Source: Roseinatronobacter alkalisoli (GTDB lineage Bacteria; Pseudomonadota; Alphaproteobacteria; Rhodobacterales; Rhodobacteraceae). Taken from it: DNA of 64,000 bases. The notes under the pieces were generated by a model, which searched no databases, was not told the DNA's origin, and worked only from the letters and a program-made list of their open reading frames with translations. Positions 38,457 through 48,087 of the stretch are shown in pieces. Position 1 is the stretch's first letter. Every line of letters begins with the position of its first letter. The position numbers and the translations under genes are program-made. Location: assembly GCF_028745735.1 (NCBI RefSeq), contig NZ_JAQZSM010000017.1:26660-90659 (forward strand). The letters are read 5' to 3'.

Positions 38457-38795
38457 TTATGATTTCACTGAAATCCGAACCGGCAAGGGTTGCGGCGCAG
38501 GGTCACTGTGGCGCACGCCGCTGCCGCCGTGATGGTCGTCATCATCCTCGTCCTCATGGCCCATGCGCATGATGCGGATTGCGAATTGCGCACCGGCAAA
38601 CACCAGCCCGTTGAAAAAGAAGATCAGAAACAACCCCAGCAGCCCGTCACTGGACCCGAACACCAGACGTTGCAGATTGGCGACATTGAAATAGATCAGG
38701 ATGGTCGTGAAGATGGCCGACAGACCAAACCCAATCGCCACCTGCTGGATATAGAGTCTGACAAGTCTGGGCATCATCGCATCCTGCCTGGCCAT
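38457..38795 (-). CDS. Small membrane protein, salt-stress SspA-like
   Basis: 112 aa with two membrane segments (about residues 14-36 and 48-74) and a highly acidic then His-rich tail (GHEDEDDDDHHGG). Its position, ending 2 bp from the 6S RNA gene on the opposite strand, matches the Rhodobacter gene for the putative salt-stress-induced membrane protein SspA; I rely partly on that context. The start may be 38795 or the ATG pair at 38777/38774, which has an AGGA just upstream. Confidence 0.7.
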   Translation of the reverse strand: MARQDAMMPRLVRLYIQQVAIGFGLSAIFTTILIYFNVANLQRLVFGSSDGLLGLFLIFFFNGLVFAGAQFAIRIMRMGHEDEDDDDHHGGSGVRHSDPAPQPLPVRISVKS

Positions 38796-38945
38796 GTTAC
38801 CCCATAAGGATAGGGTCAGGTTTCATGAAAACAAGGGGAATGCGCTGTATCAGACCAAATGTCGCGGCGCCCTGCCGGACCGGATGACTGCGCACCTGTG
38901 CGCATATGGCTTGCCCCTGATAATCTATGCGCCTATTTCGGGCGC

Positions 38946-39293
38946 ATGCGTATTCTGGAAAACATCCTGACCGATCGCGGGTCGAAATATGCGGTGTCCG
39001 GCGGGCCATGCCGGAACGAGGCGGACGCGCGCGCCTTCGTGGCCGCGCTGAAACAGGACCGGAAATTCGCCAAAGCAACGCATAACAGCTGGGGGCTGAT
39101 CTGTGATGATGGCCCGATGAAAAGCGATGATGGCGAATCCGGGGCCGGAATGACAATCCTGCGCATGCTGGAACGCGAAGGGTTGCGCGACCACATTATT
39201 GTCGTCACGCGCTGGTATGGCGGAAAACACCTTGGCGGTGACCGTTTTCGGCATGTGCAAACCGCCGTGCGACAGTATATGGCGCAGTTATAA
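38946..39293 (+). CDS. IMPACT/YigZ-family protein (UPF0029 N-terminal domain)
   Basis: 115 aa. Conserved motifs are SKYAVSGGPCRNEADARAF, FAKATHNSWGLICDDGP, SDDGESGAGMTIL and VVTRWYGGKHLGGDRF, all typical of the UPF0029 domain shared by bacterial YigZ and eukaryotic IMPACT. YigZ is about 200 aa, so this is a single-domain version closer to IMPACT's C-terminal domain. The cellular role is unknown. The frame is open from 38859, but homology begins only at the ATG at 38946. Confidence 0.8.
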   Translation: MRILENILTDRGSKYAVSGGPCRNEADARAFVAALKQDRKFAKATHNSWGLICDDGPMKSDDGESGAGMTILRMLEREGLRDHIIVVTRWYGGKHLGGDRFRHVQTAVRQYMAQL

Positions 39294-39325
39294 GACCAAC
39301 ACCACAAGACAAGGCAACAGCGCCC

Positions 39326-40465
39326 GTGATCCTGATAGAACATGGCCCCCAGGGCAAGCCCGCGCTTTTTGACACCCCGACCCGGCTGCTGGTTGCATGG
39401 CAACCGCAGGATGTGCTGCCGGTACTGGCGCAGGCAGAAGCCGCGCGTCAGGGCGGCGCATGGGTCGCGGGGTATCTGAGCTATGAGGCGGGCCATGTGT
39501 TCGAGCAACGCCTGCATGACACCCTCCGATGTGACCCATCAACGCCGCTCGTGGTGCTGGGCCTGTATGATGCGCCCCGGAACCCGGACAGCATTCTTCA
39601 TCAGGCCGATGCGCAGGCCGCACAGGCACGGCTGGCGCCACTGCGCCCGGTGGTGGAACGCGCGGCCTATGATGCCGCTTTCGCCCGCTTGCAGGACTAT
39701 ATTGCGGCCGGGGATTGCTACCAGATCAACCTGACCTTTCCGCTGGCCAGCAGGCTGTTGTCGGGAACGGCACTGGGGCTGTATGGGGCACTGCGCGCGG
39801 GGCAGTCAGTGGGTTTCGGGGCGTTCATCGATATTGGTGTGGGGCCGGTCATCATATCGCGCAGCCCCGAGCTGTTCTTTCAGGTTCATGACGGTGTGAT
39901 TGAAAGCCGCCCCATGAAAGGAACAGCGCCGCGCAGCGACGATCCGGTACGCGATGCAGCCCTGCGGCAGGAATTGCTGAGTTGCGAAAAATCGCAGGCC
40001 GAAAACCTGATGATCGTCGATCTGCTGCGCAATGACATTGCGCGCATTTCCGAAATCGGGTCCGTGACAGTACCGGAACTTTTCGCCATCGACAGTTTTG
40101 CCACTGTCCATCAGATGAGCAGCCGTGTTCAGGGGCGCTTGCGGCAGGGGGACGAACTGGCAAGCCTTATGGCGGCGCTGTTTCCCTGCGGGTCCATTAC
40201 CGGCGCCCCGAAAATCCGCGCCATGCAAATCATTGCAGAACTGGAACCACATCCGCGCGGGGTATATTGCGGCGCCATCGGCTGGGCCGCCCCGTCGGGC
40301 GACCAGTGCTGGTCGGTCGCGATACGCACTTTGCGCCTGTCGGATGACGGGGAAATACTGGTAAATGTGGGCGGCGGCGTGGTGCAGGACAGCACAGCCC
40401 CCGGCGAATGGGAGGAAGCGTTGTGGAAAGCACGCTATATGCAGACGCTGATCAGCCCGGACTGA
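39326..40465 (+). CDS. pabB: Aminodeoxychorismate synthase component I
   Basis: 379 aa chorismate-binding enzyme. Landmarks are DCYQINLTFPL, SRSPELFF, SRPMKGTAPR, LMIVDLLRND and PCGSITGAPKIRAMQII. It makes 4-amino-4-deoxychorismate for folate synthesis together with a glutaminase encoded elsewhere. The start codon is GTG at 39326. The 3' end overlaps the next gene by about 43 nt, so pabB and pabC are coupled. Confidence 0.93.
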   Translation: MILIEHGPQGKPALFDTPTRLLVAWQPQDVLPVLAQAEAARQGGAWVAGYLSYEAGHVFEQRLHDTLRCDPSTPLVVLGLYDAPRNPDSILHQADAQAAQARLAPLRPVVERAAYDAAFARLQDYIAAGDCYQINLTFPLASRLLSGTALGLYGALRAGQSVGFGAFIDIGVGPVIISRSPELFFQVHDGVIESRPMKGTAPRSDDPVRDAALRQELLSCEKSQAENLMIVDLLRNDIARISEIGSVTVPELFAIDSFATVHQMSSRVQGRLRQGDELASLMAALFPCGSITGAPKIRAMQIIAELEPHPRGVYCGAIGWAAPSGDQCWSVAIRTLRLSDDGEILVNVGGGVVQDSTAPGEWEEALWKARYMQTLISPD

Positions 40466-41043
40466 AACTGATTGAAACCATGTATTGGGACGGCGCGCGC
40501 GCGCGGCACTGGCCGCTGCATCTGGCACGGTTGCAGGCGGGCGCGCGGGCGTTGGGCTGGCCCTGTCCTGAACCGGATGTGACGGGGCCTGCCCATCCGG
40601 CAAGGTTACGCCTGACACTGGATGCAGGCGGCAGGCTTGATGTGGAAACCCACCCCCTGCCCCCGGTCGCCACGCATTGGCATGTCGGGCTGGCGCAGCA
40701 GCGCCTTTGCTCCGTTGACCCGTGGCTGCGCATCAAATCCACGCGGCGCGCGATCTATGACACGGCCCGCGCAGCCCTGCCTGCGGGGCTGGATGAGCTG
40801 ATCTTGCTGAATGAACGCGATGAGGTTTGTGATGGCACCATCACCACGGTTTTTTTCGACCGTGGCGATGGCCTGCGCACACCGCCCCTGTCGGCCGGAC
40901 TGTTGCCCGGTGTGTTGCGCGCAGCGCTGGACTGCCCCGAAGAAACCCTGTCTGCCAGTGACTTGCCGCATGTGCAGCTATGGGTGGGGAATGCACTGCG
41001 CGGGCTGATCCCCGCCAGCTTTGTTGGTGGCGGGGAGGGGTGA
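40423..41043 (+). CDS. pabC: Aminodeoxychorismate lyase-like class IV aminotransferase
   Basis: 206 aa PLP enzyme of fold type IV. Signs are LIETMYWDGARARHWPLHLARL, the PLP lysine in LRIKSTRRAIYD, ELILLNERDEVCDGTITTVFF and SAGLLPGVLR. It converts aminodeoxychorismate to p-aminobenzoate. I chose the GTG at 40423, with a perfect GGAGG site, over the ATG at 40408. Alphaproteobacteria sometimes fuse pabB and pabC; here they are separate but overlapping. Confidence 0.88.
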   Translation: MESTLYADADQPGLKLIETMYWDGARARHWPLHLARLQAGARALGWPCPEPDVTGPAHPARLRLTLDAGGRLDVETHPLPPVATHWHVGLAQQRLCSVDPWLRIKSTRRAIYDTARAALPAGLDELILLNERDEVCDGTITTVFFDRGDGLRTPPLSAGLLPGVLRAALDCPEETLSASDLPHVQLWVGNALRGLIPASFVGGGEG

Positions 41044-41059
41044 TGGGTAGCTGTGCCGG

Positions 41060-41277
41060 TTGCAGGTGGTTCTGGCCTGTTGCGGACATTGATGCCCGGA
41101 TATAGCCCGCGCTATCGGCGGGCCTGGGTCTGCCGGTCCCACGTAGTAGAAGTTCACTTTATGCAGGCGGCATATTCCGGCTTTCAACGCCTGACATGAC
41201 ATCAGCAAAACCGGCAGGCCGCGGGACGGCCCGCCGATAGCGCGGCGGCCTGCGGCCTTGTCCCGCGCCTTTGGGAT
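41060..41277 (+). repeat. Dispersed intergenic inverted-repeat element, copy 5
   Basis: Forward copy just after pabC. It starts with TTGCAGGTGGTTCTGGCCTG (shared with copy 3). It then has CCCGCGCTATCGGCGGGCC, GGTCTGCCGGTCCCACGTAG, the core GTTCACTTTATGCAGGCGG and CCGGCAGGCCGCGGGACGG, and ends TCCCGCGCCTTTGGGAT. The rest of the 41044-41620 gap holds tRNA-Pro and about 100 bp on each side of it where I see nothing. Confidence 0.8.
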
Positions 41278-41380
41278 GCGCGCGTATCCGGCTTCGCATA
41301 ACCTGACCGCATATACGCAGAACGCCCGGAAATCCCGGTCCTGCGTGCAGCCACCAATGCCATGTCCCTGATATGATAAA

Positions 41381-41457
41381 TGGTCGGGGCGATAGGATTC
41401 GAACCTACGACCTACGGTACCCAAAACCGTCGCGCTACCAGGCTGCGCCACGCCCCG
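41381..41457 (-). tRNA. tRNA-Pro(TGG)
   Basis: Minus-strand cloverleaf. The acceptor stem is CGGGGCG / CGCCCCG with discriminator A and an encoded CCA. The D arm is GCGC...GCGC with CCTGGTA, the anticodon loop is TTTGGGT giving anticodon TGG, and the T loop is TTCGAAT. It reads CCA/CCG/CCU-type proline codons. Confidence 0.96.
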
Positions 41458-41620
41458 ACTGTCGGCTATGTAGCGGGCTTGCCCGCCCAAGAAAAGAGGC
41501 AATCTTGCCCCTGACAAAAGAAACCACCGATTTATGCAAGCACCGGAACGCCCCGACACTGCCAGCGCTGGCGGCAGGCTTGATTTATGCCCCCACGCCA
41601 GTCACCCGCCGCAACATTCT

Positions 41621-42103
41621 TCACGGATCGCAGGGCCAGAGCGCGTGATCGGGGGCAAGGCGGGGGTGGCGCAGTTCGCTGCCTGTATCGATACCCATCG
41701 CGCGGGCCAGTCCACCGTTGATTTCCAGCACCATCAGCACGTTATCGCCACCCGGAATCGGTGTGGTGTCATGCGGAATGGCGTTGTGATGCACATGTGT
41801 GACTGCCCCTGTGGGGTCGATGAAAATCATGTCCAGGGGAATCAACGTGTTGCGCATCCAGAAAGACGGGCTGGTCGGCCCGTCGAATATGAACAGCATT
41901 CCCGCAGAACGCGGCAGATATTCGCGATTCATCAGCCCCTGGGCGCGCGCAGGGTCGGTATCAGCGATTTCCACGTTGAAACGCGCCTGCCCCCAGTCGC
42001 CGCGCAGGTCCACGCGATCCGCGCTGCATGCTGCCTGAAGCGGCCCGCCAGCGGCCAGTAATGCCAGCGCAAACAATGAAACCAGAAGGCCCCGGCGAAA
42101 CAT
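41621..42103 (-). CDS. DUF192-family exported protein
   Basis: 160 aa. A signal peptide (LLVSLFALALLAAGGPLQA) precedes a DUF192 domain with LMNREYLPRSAGMLFIFDG, SFWMRNTLIPLDMIFID and GGDNVLMVLEINGGLARAMGI. Function is unknown; family members are small beta-rich secreted proteins. The start at 42103 overlaps the stop of the cold-shock gene upstream (TGATG), and this gene arrangement is common in related bacteria. Confidence 0.9.
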   Translation of the reverse strand: MFRRGLLVSLFALALLAAGGPLQAACSADRVDLRGDWGQARFNVEIADTDPARAQGLMNREYLPRSAGMLFIFDGPTSPSFWMRNTLIPLDMIFIDPTGAVTHVHHNAIPHDTTPIPGGDNVLMVLEINGGLARAMGIDTGSELRHPRLAPDHALWPCDP

Positions 42104-42660
42104 CAGGCGCCACCTTCTGTATCCGGCCCCTGACGCAGATGCGCCATGCCTGCTTCCCATGGTTCGATGGACACGGCCATCCGCCCACGTTCACCTTCGG
42201 CAACGCGCAACGCCAGCGCCTCGCCCGGTTGCAACTCTGCCAGCCCCGCGCGGCGCAGGGTTTCCATATGCACAAACACATCCTCTGGTTTGCCGAAGAC
42301 ATTGGCGAACCCGAATCCCTTGACCTTGTCAAACCACTTGACCCGCGCCGGTTCCAGCGGAAGCGACATGTCCACTGCGGGGCCATGATCAAAATTGTCG
42401 GCGCTGGCATCTTCCGTACCTTCGGGCGGAAGCACTTCCAGCACCTCGACCGTTTGCAGACCGCGCGTGGTTTTTTGCGCAAGGATGGTTATCCGCGCCC
42501 CGTCACAAACTGAATTCAGCCCGAAATTGCGCAAGGCATTCGCATGCAGCAGGATGTCCGAGAACGCCTCGGAGGCGACGATGAACCCAAAGCCTTTTGT
42601 CGGGTCAAACCATTTGACAACCCCGGCGTATTTTTCTGTCGTTTCGTCAGGCGAAGTCAT
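42103..42660 (-). CDS. Cold-shock protein with two CSD domains
   Basis: 185 aa: two cold-shock domains joined by an acidic linker. The first has [16 protein letters not shown] (RNP1 KGFGFI) and DILLHANAL. The second has [16 protein letters not shown] and [14 protein letters not shown], where phenylalanines of the RNP motifs are largely kept. Double-CSD proteins of this type bind single-stranded nucleic acids and are widespread in alphaproteobacteria. It is translationally coupled to the DUF192 gene. Confidence 0.92.
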   Translation of the reverse strand: MTSPDETTEKYAGVVKWFDPTKGFGFIVASEAFSDILLHANALRNFGLNSVCDGARITILAQKTTRGLQTVEVLEVLPPEGTEDASADNFDHGPAVDMSLPLEPARVKWFDKVKGFGFANVFGKPEDVFVHMETLRRAGLAELQPGEALALRVAEGERGRMAVSIEPWEAGMAHLRQGPDTEGGA

Positions 42661-42764
42661 GTGTCTTGTCTCGCATCTTATTACTGTGTTCTGTCGTATT
42701 CACGACAATCCTGTCTGTCTGCCCGTCACGCCGCTGCCTGATCATAACCTTACGTCAACCCTGA

Positions 42765-43370
42765 TCAAGGTGATAGTCGCGTGACCTGCCACGCATCTGC
42801 AAGTGTGGGTCTGCGCCAGCGAAAGCGATCATGCAATCTGAAATCACCATCTGCCCAGAACTCGATTTCCAGTGGCATGATACTAAATCCCCCCCAGAAG
42901 GGCGGGCGCGGCGGGTTGGTGCCGTGCCGCAAGGTCTGGCGCGCGACTTCGGCCATCAGTTCGGTACGCGTGGTCAAGGGCCGGGACTGACGCGATGCCC
43001 ATGCCCCAAGACGGCTTTTCAGTGACCGTGACGAAAAGTAGGCATCCGCTTCCTGCCCGTCAACCCGTGACGTCAGGCCACGCACGCGGATCTGGCGACG
43101 CAGCGATTTCCAGTGCATGACGAAAGCGGCCTTGCCGGCCTGCTCGATTTCCTGTGCCTTGACGCTGGTATAATTGGTATAGAACACGAACCTGTCGTCC
43201 AGAATGTCCTTCAGCAACACCATGCGGGCATTGGGCAGGCCATCTGCATCCACCGTTGACAGGGCAATGGCATTGGGATCGTTCGGTTCGGACGCAGTTG
43301 CCTCGGCCAGCCATGACCGGGCAAGCACAAACGGATTGTCACCTGCAAAAATTCCAGTTCGCGCGCTCAC
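42765..43370 (-). CDS. pdxH: Pyridoxamine 5'-phosphate oxidase
   Basis: 201 aa FMN enzyme. Signs are MALSTVD-type [46 protein letters not shown] and the C-terminal [10 protein letters not shown] that binds substrate. It makes pyridoxal 5'-phosphate. Two GTG codons are possible starts (43385 and 43370); the second follows GGAGGG. The C terminus WQVTRLSP is the usual one. It is convergent with nothing and reads toward the cold-shock gene. Confidence 0.93.
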   Translation of the reverse strand: MSARTGIFAGDNPFVLARSWLAEATASEPNDPNAIALSTVDADGLPNARMVLLKDILDDRFVFYTNYTSVKAQEIEQAGKAAFVMHWKSLRRQIRVRGLTSRVDGQEADAYFSSRSLKSRLGAWASRQSRPLTTRTELMAEVARQTLRHGTNPPRPPFWGGFSIMPLEIEFWADGDFRLHDRFRWRRPTLADAWQVTRLSP

Positions 43371-43648
43371 ATTCCCTCCGTACACAATCCGATAAAGCCC
43401 GTACGCGCAGCATTTGCAGTGCTTCGATACCCCCTCCGGATTATGACCAAATCAAATATGCTATTCGTATTAATGACTCGCGCGGATAGCGCAACCCCTG
43501 CCGGGCGGATTGGTGCCTGCAAACCAGGCTCATGATCAGTTTTATCCACGCGCGCGCCTGGACCCACCGGATAACAGGCTGACTTGCGCGCCCACTGCGC
43601 TTGGCCTAAAGCAGAAGCAACAGCGCAACAGCAAGGAGCGACAGGAGA

Positions 43649-44463
<815 letters not shown>

Positions 44464-44467
<4 letters not shown>

Positions 44468-45078
44468 CCATCGCGGCCTTTCTGGCCTTTGCCGGATTGT
44501 CGCTTTTTGCCGCTGTCAGCCCCGGCCCCGCCGTGCTGATGGCCGCGCGCACCGGCCTGCTGGAAGGGTTCCGCACCGGCGCATGGCTGGCGGTGGGTAT
44601 CGGTGCGGGTGCCGTGGTCTGGGCAAGTGCGGCTCTGTTTGGCCTCGGCATGCTCTTCGCGGCGGCCCCTGCGCTTTTATGGGCGTTCAAGGCGCTTGGT
44701 GCGGCCTATCTGCTGTATCTGGGCTGGGGCATGTGGCGCAATGCCCGCACACCGCTGGATATGCACAGCACACCCGCCCTGCCCCGCACGGCGCTGTCGG
44801 CCTTCCGGCTGGGGCTGCTGACGCAACTGGCCAACCCCAAACCCGCCGTGATGTTCGCGGCAATCTTTCTGGGCACTGTCCCGCCCCAGACACCCTATTG
44901 GGTTCTGGGCGCATTGCTCGCGGTCGTGTTCCTGAATGAAACCCTGTGGAACATGGCTGTCGCGCGTGTCTTCGCGCTGGACCGCACACGCGCGCGCTAC
45001 ATTTCGCTCAAGACCCTGATCGACCGGACATTCGGCGCGGCGCTCGCCCTGCTCGGGGCCAGGATCGCCGCTACCTGA
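44464..45078 (+). CDS. LysE/RhtB-family exporter
   Basis: 204 aa inner-membrane protein with five to six hydrophobic helices. The N-terminal signature FAAVSPGPAVLMAARTGLLEGFRTG and the middle LGAAYLLYLGWGMWR and LTQLANPKPAVMFAAIF are characteristic of LysE/RhtB amino acid exporters. The exported amino acid is not predictable. It overlaps the fabI stop by 4 nt and is followed 15 bp later by gpt, so the three form a likely operon. Confidence 0.9.
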
Positions 45079-45093
45079 GGAAGGACCATCCCC

Positions 45094-45594
45094 ATGACCG
45101 ACCGCCTGCCCCATGAAAAAGGCTTTCATATCAGCTGGGACCAGATCCATCGCGACAGCCGCGCGCTGGCCTGGCGGCTGGACAAACAAGGCCCCGATAG
45201 CGGGCATTGGCGCGCGGTAGTGGCCATCACCCGCGGTGGGCTGGCCCCTGCGATGATCATCGCGCGCGAACTCGACATCCGCGTGGTCGATACGATCAGC
45301 GTCAAATCCTATGACCATCAATCACAGGACGCAGCCAAAGTGCTGAAATCACCGCAACCCGACATGATGGGCGATGGCAAGGGCATTCTGATCATCGATG
45401 ATCTGGTCGATACCGGCAAGACACTGGAACTTGTGCGCCAGCTCTATCCGGCGGCGCATTTCGCCACAGTCTACGCCAAACCACAGGGGCGCGACATGGT
45501 CGACACCTTCATCACCGAAGTCAGCCAGGACACATGGATCTTCTTTCCATGGGACATGGCGCTGCAATATGTCGAACCCTATCGCGGCACCTGA
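45094..45594 (+). CDS. gpt: Xanthine phosphoribosyltransferase
   Basis: 166 aa. The PRPP-binding motif is [17 protein letters not shown], with [23 protein letters not shown] near the N terminus and [16 protein letters not shown] at the end, close to E. coli Gpt. It salvages xanthine and guanine to nucleotides. The ATG follows an AGGAAGGA site. Confidence 0.93.
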   Translation: MTDRLPHEKGFHISWDQIHRDSRALAWRLDKQGPDSGHWRAVVAITRGGLAPAMIIARELDIRVVDTISVKSYDHQSQDAAKVLKSPQPDMMGDGKGILIIDDLVDTGKTLELVRQLYPAAHFATVYAKPQGRDMVDTFITEVSQDTWIFFPWDMALQYVEPYRGT

Positions 45595-45663
45595 TATCAC
45601 GACAGCCCCCCGAACAGTCCCGCGTTACGCTTTCATTCTGGCCCAAATATCCACTGGTACGGG

Positions 45664-45801
45664 TTTCTCAAGGGGGGCCTGCCCCCCCTTGAGGCAGGGG
45701 GTTTGGGGGGCGGCAGCCCACCAAGGCCCCTCAACGGGAAAGTCCGTCAACTGTCAGCCCCGCCAGCGCGAAAGCCGCAAAGCAAAATCCGGCTTTCGCG
45801 A
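45664..45801. other. Two strong palindromic hairpins between gpt and scpB
   Basis: First, CTCAAGGGGGG-CCTG-CCCCCCTTGAG (45667-45692), a perfect 11-pair stem. It is followed by the G-rich AGGCAGGGGGTTTGGGGGGCG. Second, GCGAAAGCCG and CGGCTTTCGC (45769-45801) pair around a 12-base loop. Neither has a T tail. They separate two convergent genes and may serve as processing or Rho-linked ends in both directions. Confidence 0.55.
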
Positions 45802-45809
45802 ACGTGCCG

Positions 45810-46463
45810 TCAATCCTCGAACAATTCGGACTGGCCGGTTTCGGGCGCGTCATCGCCATCCTCATCCACGCCTGCGCGTCCGGGCATCGGGCGGCTGTCC
45901 AGCAGACCGGCTTCGCGCAACTCCCTCAGGCCCGGCAGGTCGCGCGCGGATTCAAGCCCGAAATGGTCCAGAAACTCTGTCGTCACAACAAAGGTCACGG
46001 GCCGGCCCGGTGTCATCCGCCTGCGTCCCAGACGTATCCATTCCAGTTCCAGCAACTGATCGATCGTTCCGCGCGACAGGGCAACGCCCCTGATCTCCTC
46101 AATCTCGGCGCGGGTGACGGGCTGATGATAGGCAATGATCGCCAGTGTTTCGATCGCCGCGCGCGACAATTTCCGCAGCTCCACCCGTTCCGACTGCATC
46201 AGATAGGCCAGATCGGGGGCCGTGCGCAGCGCATAGGCATCGCCCACCCGCACCAGATTCACCCCGCGCCCCACATAGCGCCTGTGCAGATGCGCCAGCG
46301 CTTCTGCGGCATCACAGCCATGCGGCAGGCGGGCCGCGATCTCGGCCTGTGTCAGCGGCGCGGCACTGGCAAACAGGATCGCTTCGATCATGCGCTCCTG
46401 TTCGGCCATGGGCGGCGCGGGAAACAGGCTTTTGTTCTGGGAATCGGCAAGGGGGTGGGTCAT
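45810..46463 (-). CDS. scpB: Segregation and condensation protein B
   Basis: 217 aa. The winged-helix repeats of ScpB are visible in MIEAILFASAAPLTQAEIAARL and LSRAAIETLAIIAYHQPVTRAEIEEIRGVALSRGTIDQLLE (cited in part). An acidic C-terminal tail ends the protein. It forms the non-SMC part of the bacterial condensin with ScpA and SMC. It starts 9 bp after scpA. Confidence 0.94.
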   Translation of the reverse strand: MTHPLADSQNKSLFPAPPMAEQERMIEAILFASAAPLTQAEIAARLPHGCDAAEALAHLHRRYVGRGVNLVRVGDAYALRTAPDLAYLMQSERVELRKLSRAAIETLAIIAYHQPVTRAEIEEIRGVALSRGTIDQLLELEWIRLGRRRMTPGRPVTFVVTTEFLDHFGLESARDLPGLRELREAGLLDSRPMPGRAGVDEDGDDAPETGQSELFED

Positions 46464-46472
46464 GACAGGCCC

Positions 46473-47252
46473 CTATTGCCCTGCCCGTCTGCGCAAATGC
46501 AAGGGGGCAAAGGTGTCGGACTGGCGCAATTCGATCTGGCCTTGTTTCGCCAGCTCCAATGTGGCCGCAAAAGTGGATGCAACTGCAGATCGTTTGCGCG
46601 CGGGCGCCCCGCGCCACCCTTCGGGCAGATAGGCCTGCAGGCTGGTCCAGTCCGCTGCGCCCGGCACCATCCGCGACAGGCGTTCAAGTGCGGCTTCCAG
46701 CGGGTAGATGTCGGTGCGGTCAAACGCATAGGGGCGGAATTCATCGCGCGTGCGCAACCGCGCATAGGCGCGCATCAGGTCCAGCAGACTGGCATCGTAT
46801 ACAGTCTTGCGGCTGACGGCCAGCGGCTGCGGATCACCACGCACGAAGAAATCGCGCCCTTTCTGGTCGCGCCCCATCAGCCGTGCCGCCGCTTCGCGCA
46901 TGGCCTGCAACCGTTCCAGCTGAAACGCCAGATGTGCCGCCAGTTCTTCGCCTGACGGCCCGTCTTCGCCGGGATCAGGCGGTAGCAGCAACCGTGATTT
47001 CAGATAGGCCAGCCATGCCGCCATCACCAGATAATCGGCCGCCAGTTCAATGCGCAATTCCCGCGCTTTCTCAACGAAAACCAGATATTGCTCTGCCAGT
47101 TGCAACACCGATATGCGCCGCAGATCCACCTTCTGGGTGCGCGACAGCATCAGCAGCAGGTCAAGCGGGCCTTCGAACCCGTCGACATCGACGATCAGCG
47201 CCTCGGCGGCGCGGCGTTCGGCAATGCTGTCGTTAACCCAATCATCTGTCAT
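46473..47252 (-). CDS. scpA: Segregation and condensation protein A
   Basis: 259 aa kleisin. The N-terminal helix region GFEGPLDLLLMLSRTQKVDLRRISVLQLAEQYL (cited in part) is the SMC-neck binding part, and AADYLVMAAWLAYLKSRLLLP is highly typical. The C-terminal winged helix contacts the other SMC head. It works with ScpB, encoded next, in chromosome condensation and segregation. Confidence 0.95.
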   Translation of the reverse strand: MTDDWVNDSIAERRAAEALIVDVDGFEGPLDLLLMLSRTQKVDLRRISVLQLAEQYLVFVEKARELRIELAADYLVMAAWLAYLKSRLLLPPDPGEDGPSGEELAAHLAFQLERLQAMREAAARLMGRDQKGRDFFVRGDPQPLAVSRKTVYDASLLDLMRAYARLRTRDEFRPYAFDRTDIYPLEAALERLSRMVPGAADWTSLQAYLPEGWRGAPARKRSAVASTFAATLELAKQGQIELRQSDTFAPLHLRRRAGQ

Positions 47253-47261
47253 GGATGCAGT

Positions 47262-47876
47262 CTAGGACGCCTTGCCTGACCTGTCCATCCTGTCCCAGTC
47301 ACGCAGGCGCGCGACATAGCGGGCAATCGTGTCGATTTCCAGATTGATGCGGTCCCCCGCCACCACATCCCCCCAGGTCGTGACCTGTTTGGTATGCGGG
47401 ATCAGGTTGATGCCGAATTCGGCCCCGTCAACTTCGTTCACTGTCAGCGATGTGCCGTTCAGCGCGACGGAGCCCTTGGGCGCGATGAACCCCGCCAGGT
47501 CGTCAGGCGCACGCAGCCGCAGGCGCGTGCTGTCGCCTTCAACGTGCAGCGACACCACCTGCGCCAGCCCGTCCACATGACCGGACACGATATGTCCACC
47601 CAGTTCATCACCCAGTTTCAGCGCGCGTTCCAGATTGACACGACGGCCGGTCCGCCAGTCGCCCAGATTGGTCTTGGCCACGGTTTCCGCCGATACCTGC
47701 ACATCATACCAGTCCGGCCCCAGCGCCACGACTGTCAGACATACACCGTCAGAGGCAATCGAGGCCCCCAGATCAATCCCGCCGGTATCATAGCCGGTGC
47801 GGATGCGCGCGCGCAGATCGCCTTGCTGCTCCAGTTCGGTGACAATGCCGATATCCGTGATGATGCCTGTGAACAT
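47262..47876 (-). CDS. ribE: Riboflavin synthase, alpha subunit
   Basis: 204 aa with the two homologous beta-barrel halves of riboflavin synthase. It starts MFTGIITDIGIV and has IASDGVCLTVVALGPDW in the first half, then GGHIVSGHVDGLAQV, NGTSLTVNEVDGAEFGINLIPHT and LEIDTIARYV in the second. It dismutates two 6,7-dimethyl-8-ribityllumazine molecules. The frame is open to 47945, but the start at 47876 is canonical. No FMN riboswitch is visible and other rib genes are absent. Confidence 0.96.
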   Translation of the reverse strand: MFTGIITDIGIVTELEQQGDLRARIRTGYDTGGIDLGASIASDGVCLTVVALGPDWYDVQVSAETVAKTNLGDWRTGRRVNLERALKLGDELGGHIVSGHVDGLAQVVSLHVEGDSTRLRLRAPDDLAGFIAPKGSVALNGTSLTVNEVDGAEFGINLIPHTKQVTTWGDVVAGDRINLEIDTIARYVARLRDWDRMDRSGKAS

Positions 47877-48087
47877 ACCCCATGCCCCTTTTCCGCGATG
47901 TCTCCCTGACCTAGACCGCGCCCGGACTGATAGCAAGCCCGCCATGGTGATGCCGCAGTCATGCCGCTTTTATTAACTATCTTGCTGACAGTATACCGGA
48001 TGGCGTTTAGGGTCCGGTCAAAAAATTCGGACCTATTATTTGTTATTTGGGTATCTGGATGTCGGGTAAATGCAGGTGCGGTGTAAC

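Noticed and set aside
38198..38572. 124-codon plus-strand frame over the 6S RNA region
   Set aside because: No ribosome site and no family resemblance. The sequence folds as 6S RNA and the position matches ssrS in Rhodobacter.
45804..46955. 383-codon plus-strand frame over scpA/scpB
   Set aside because: Shadow of two well-supported minus-strand genes.
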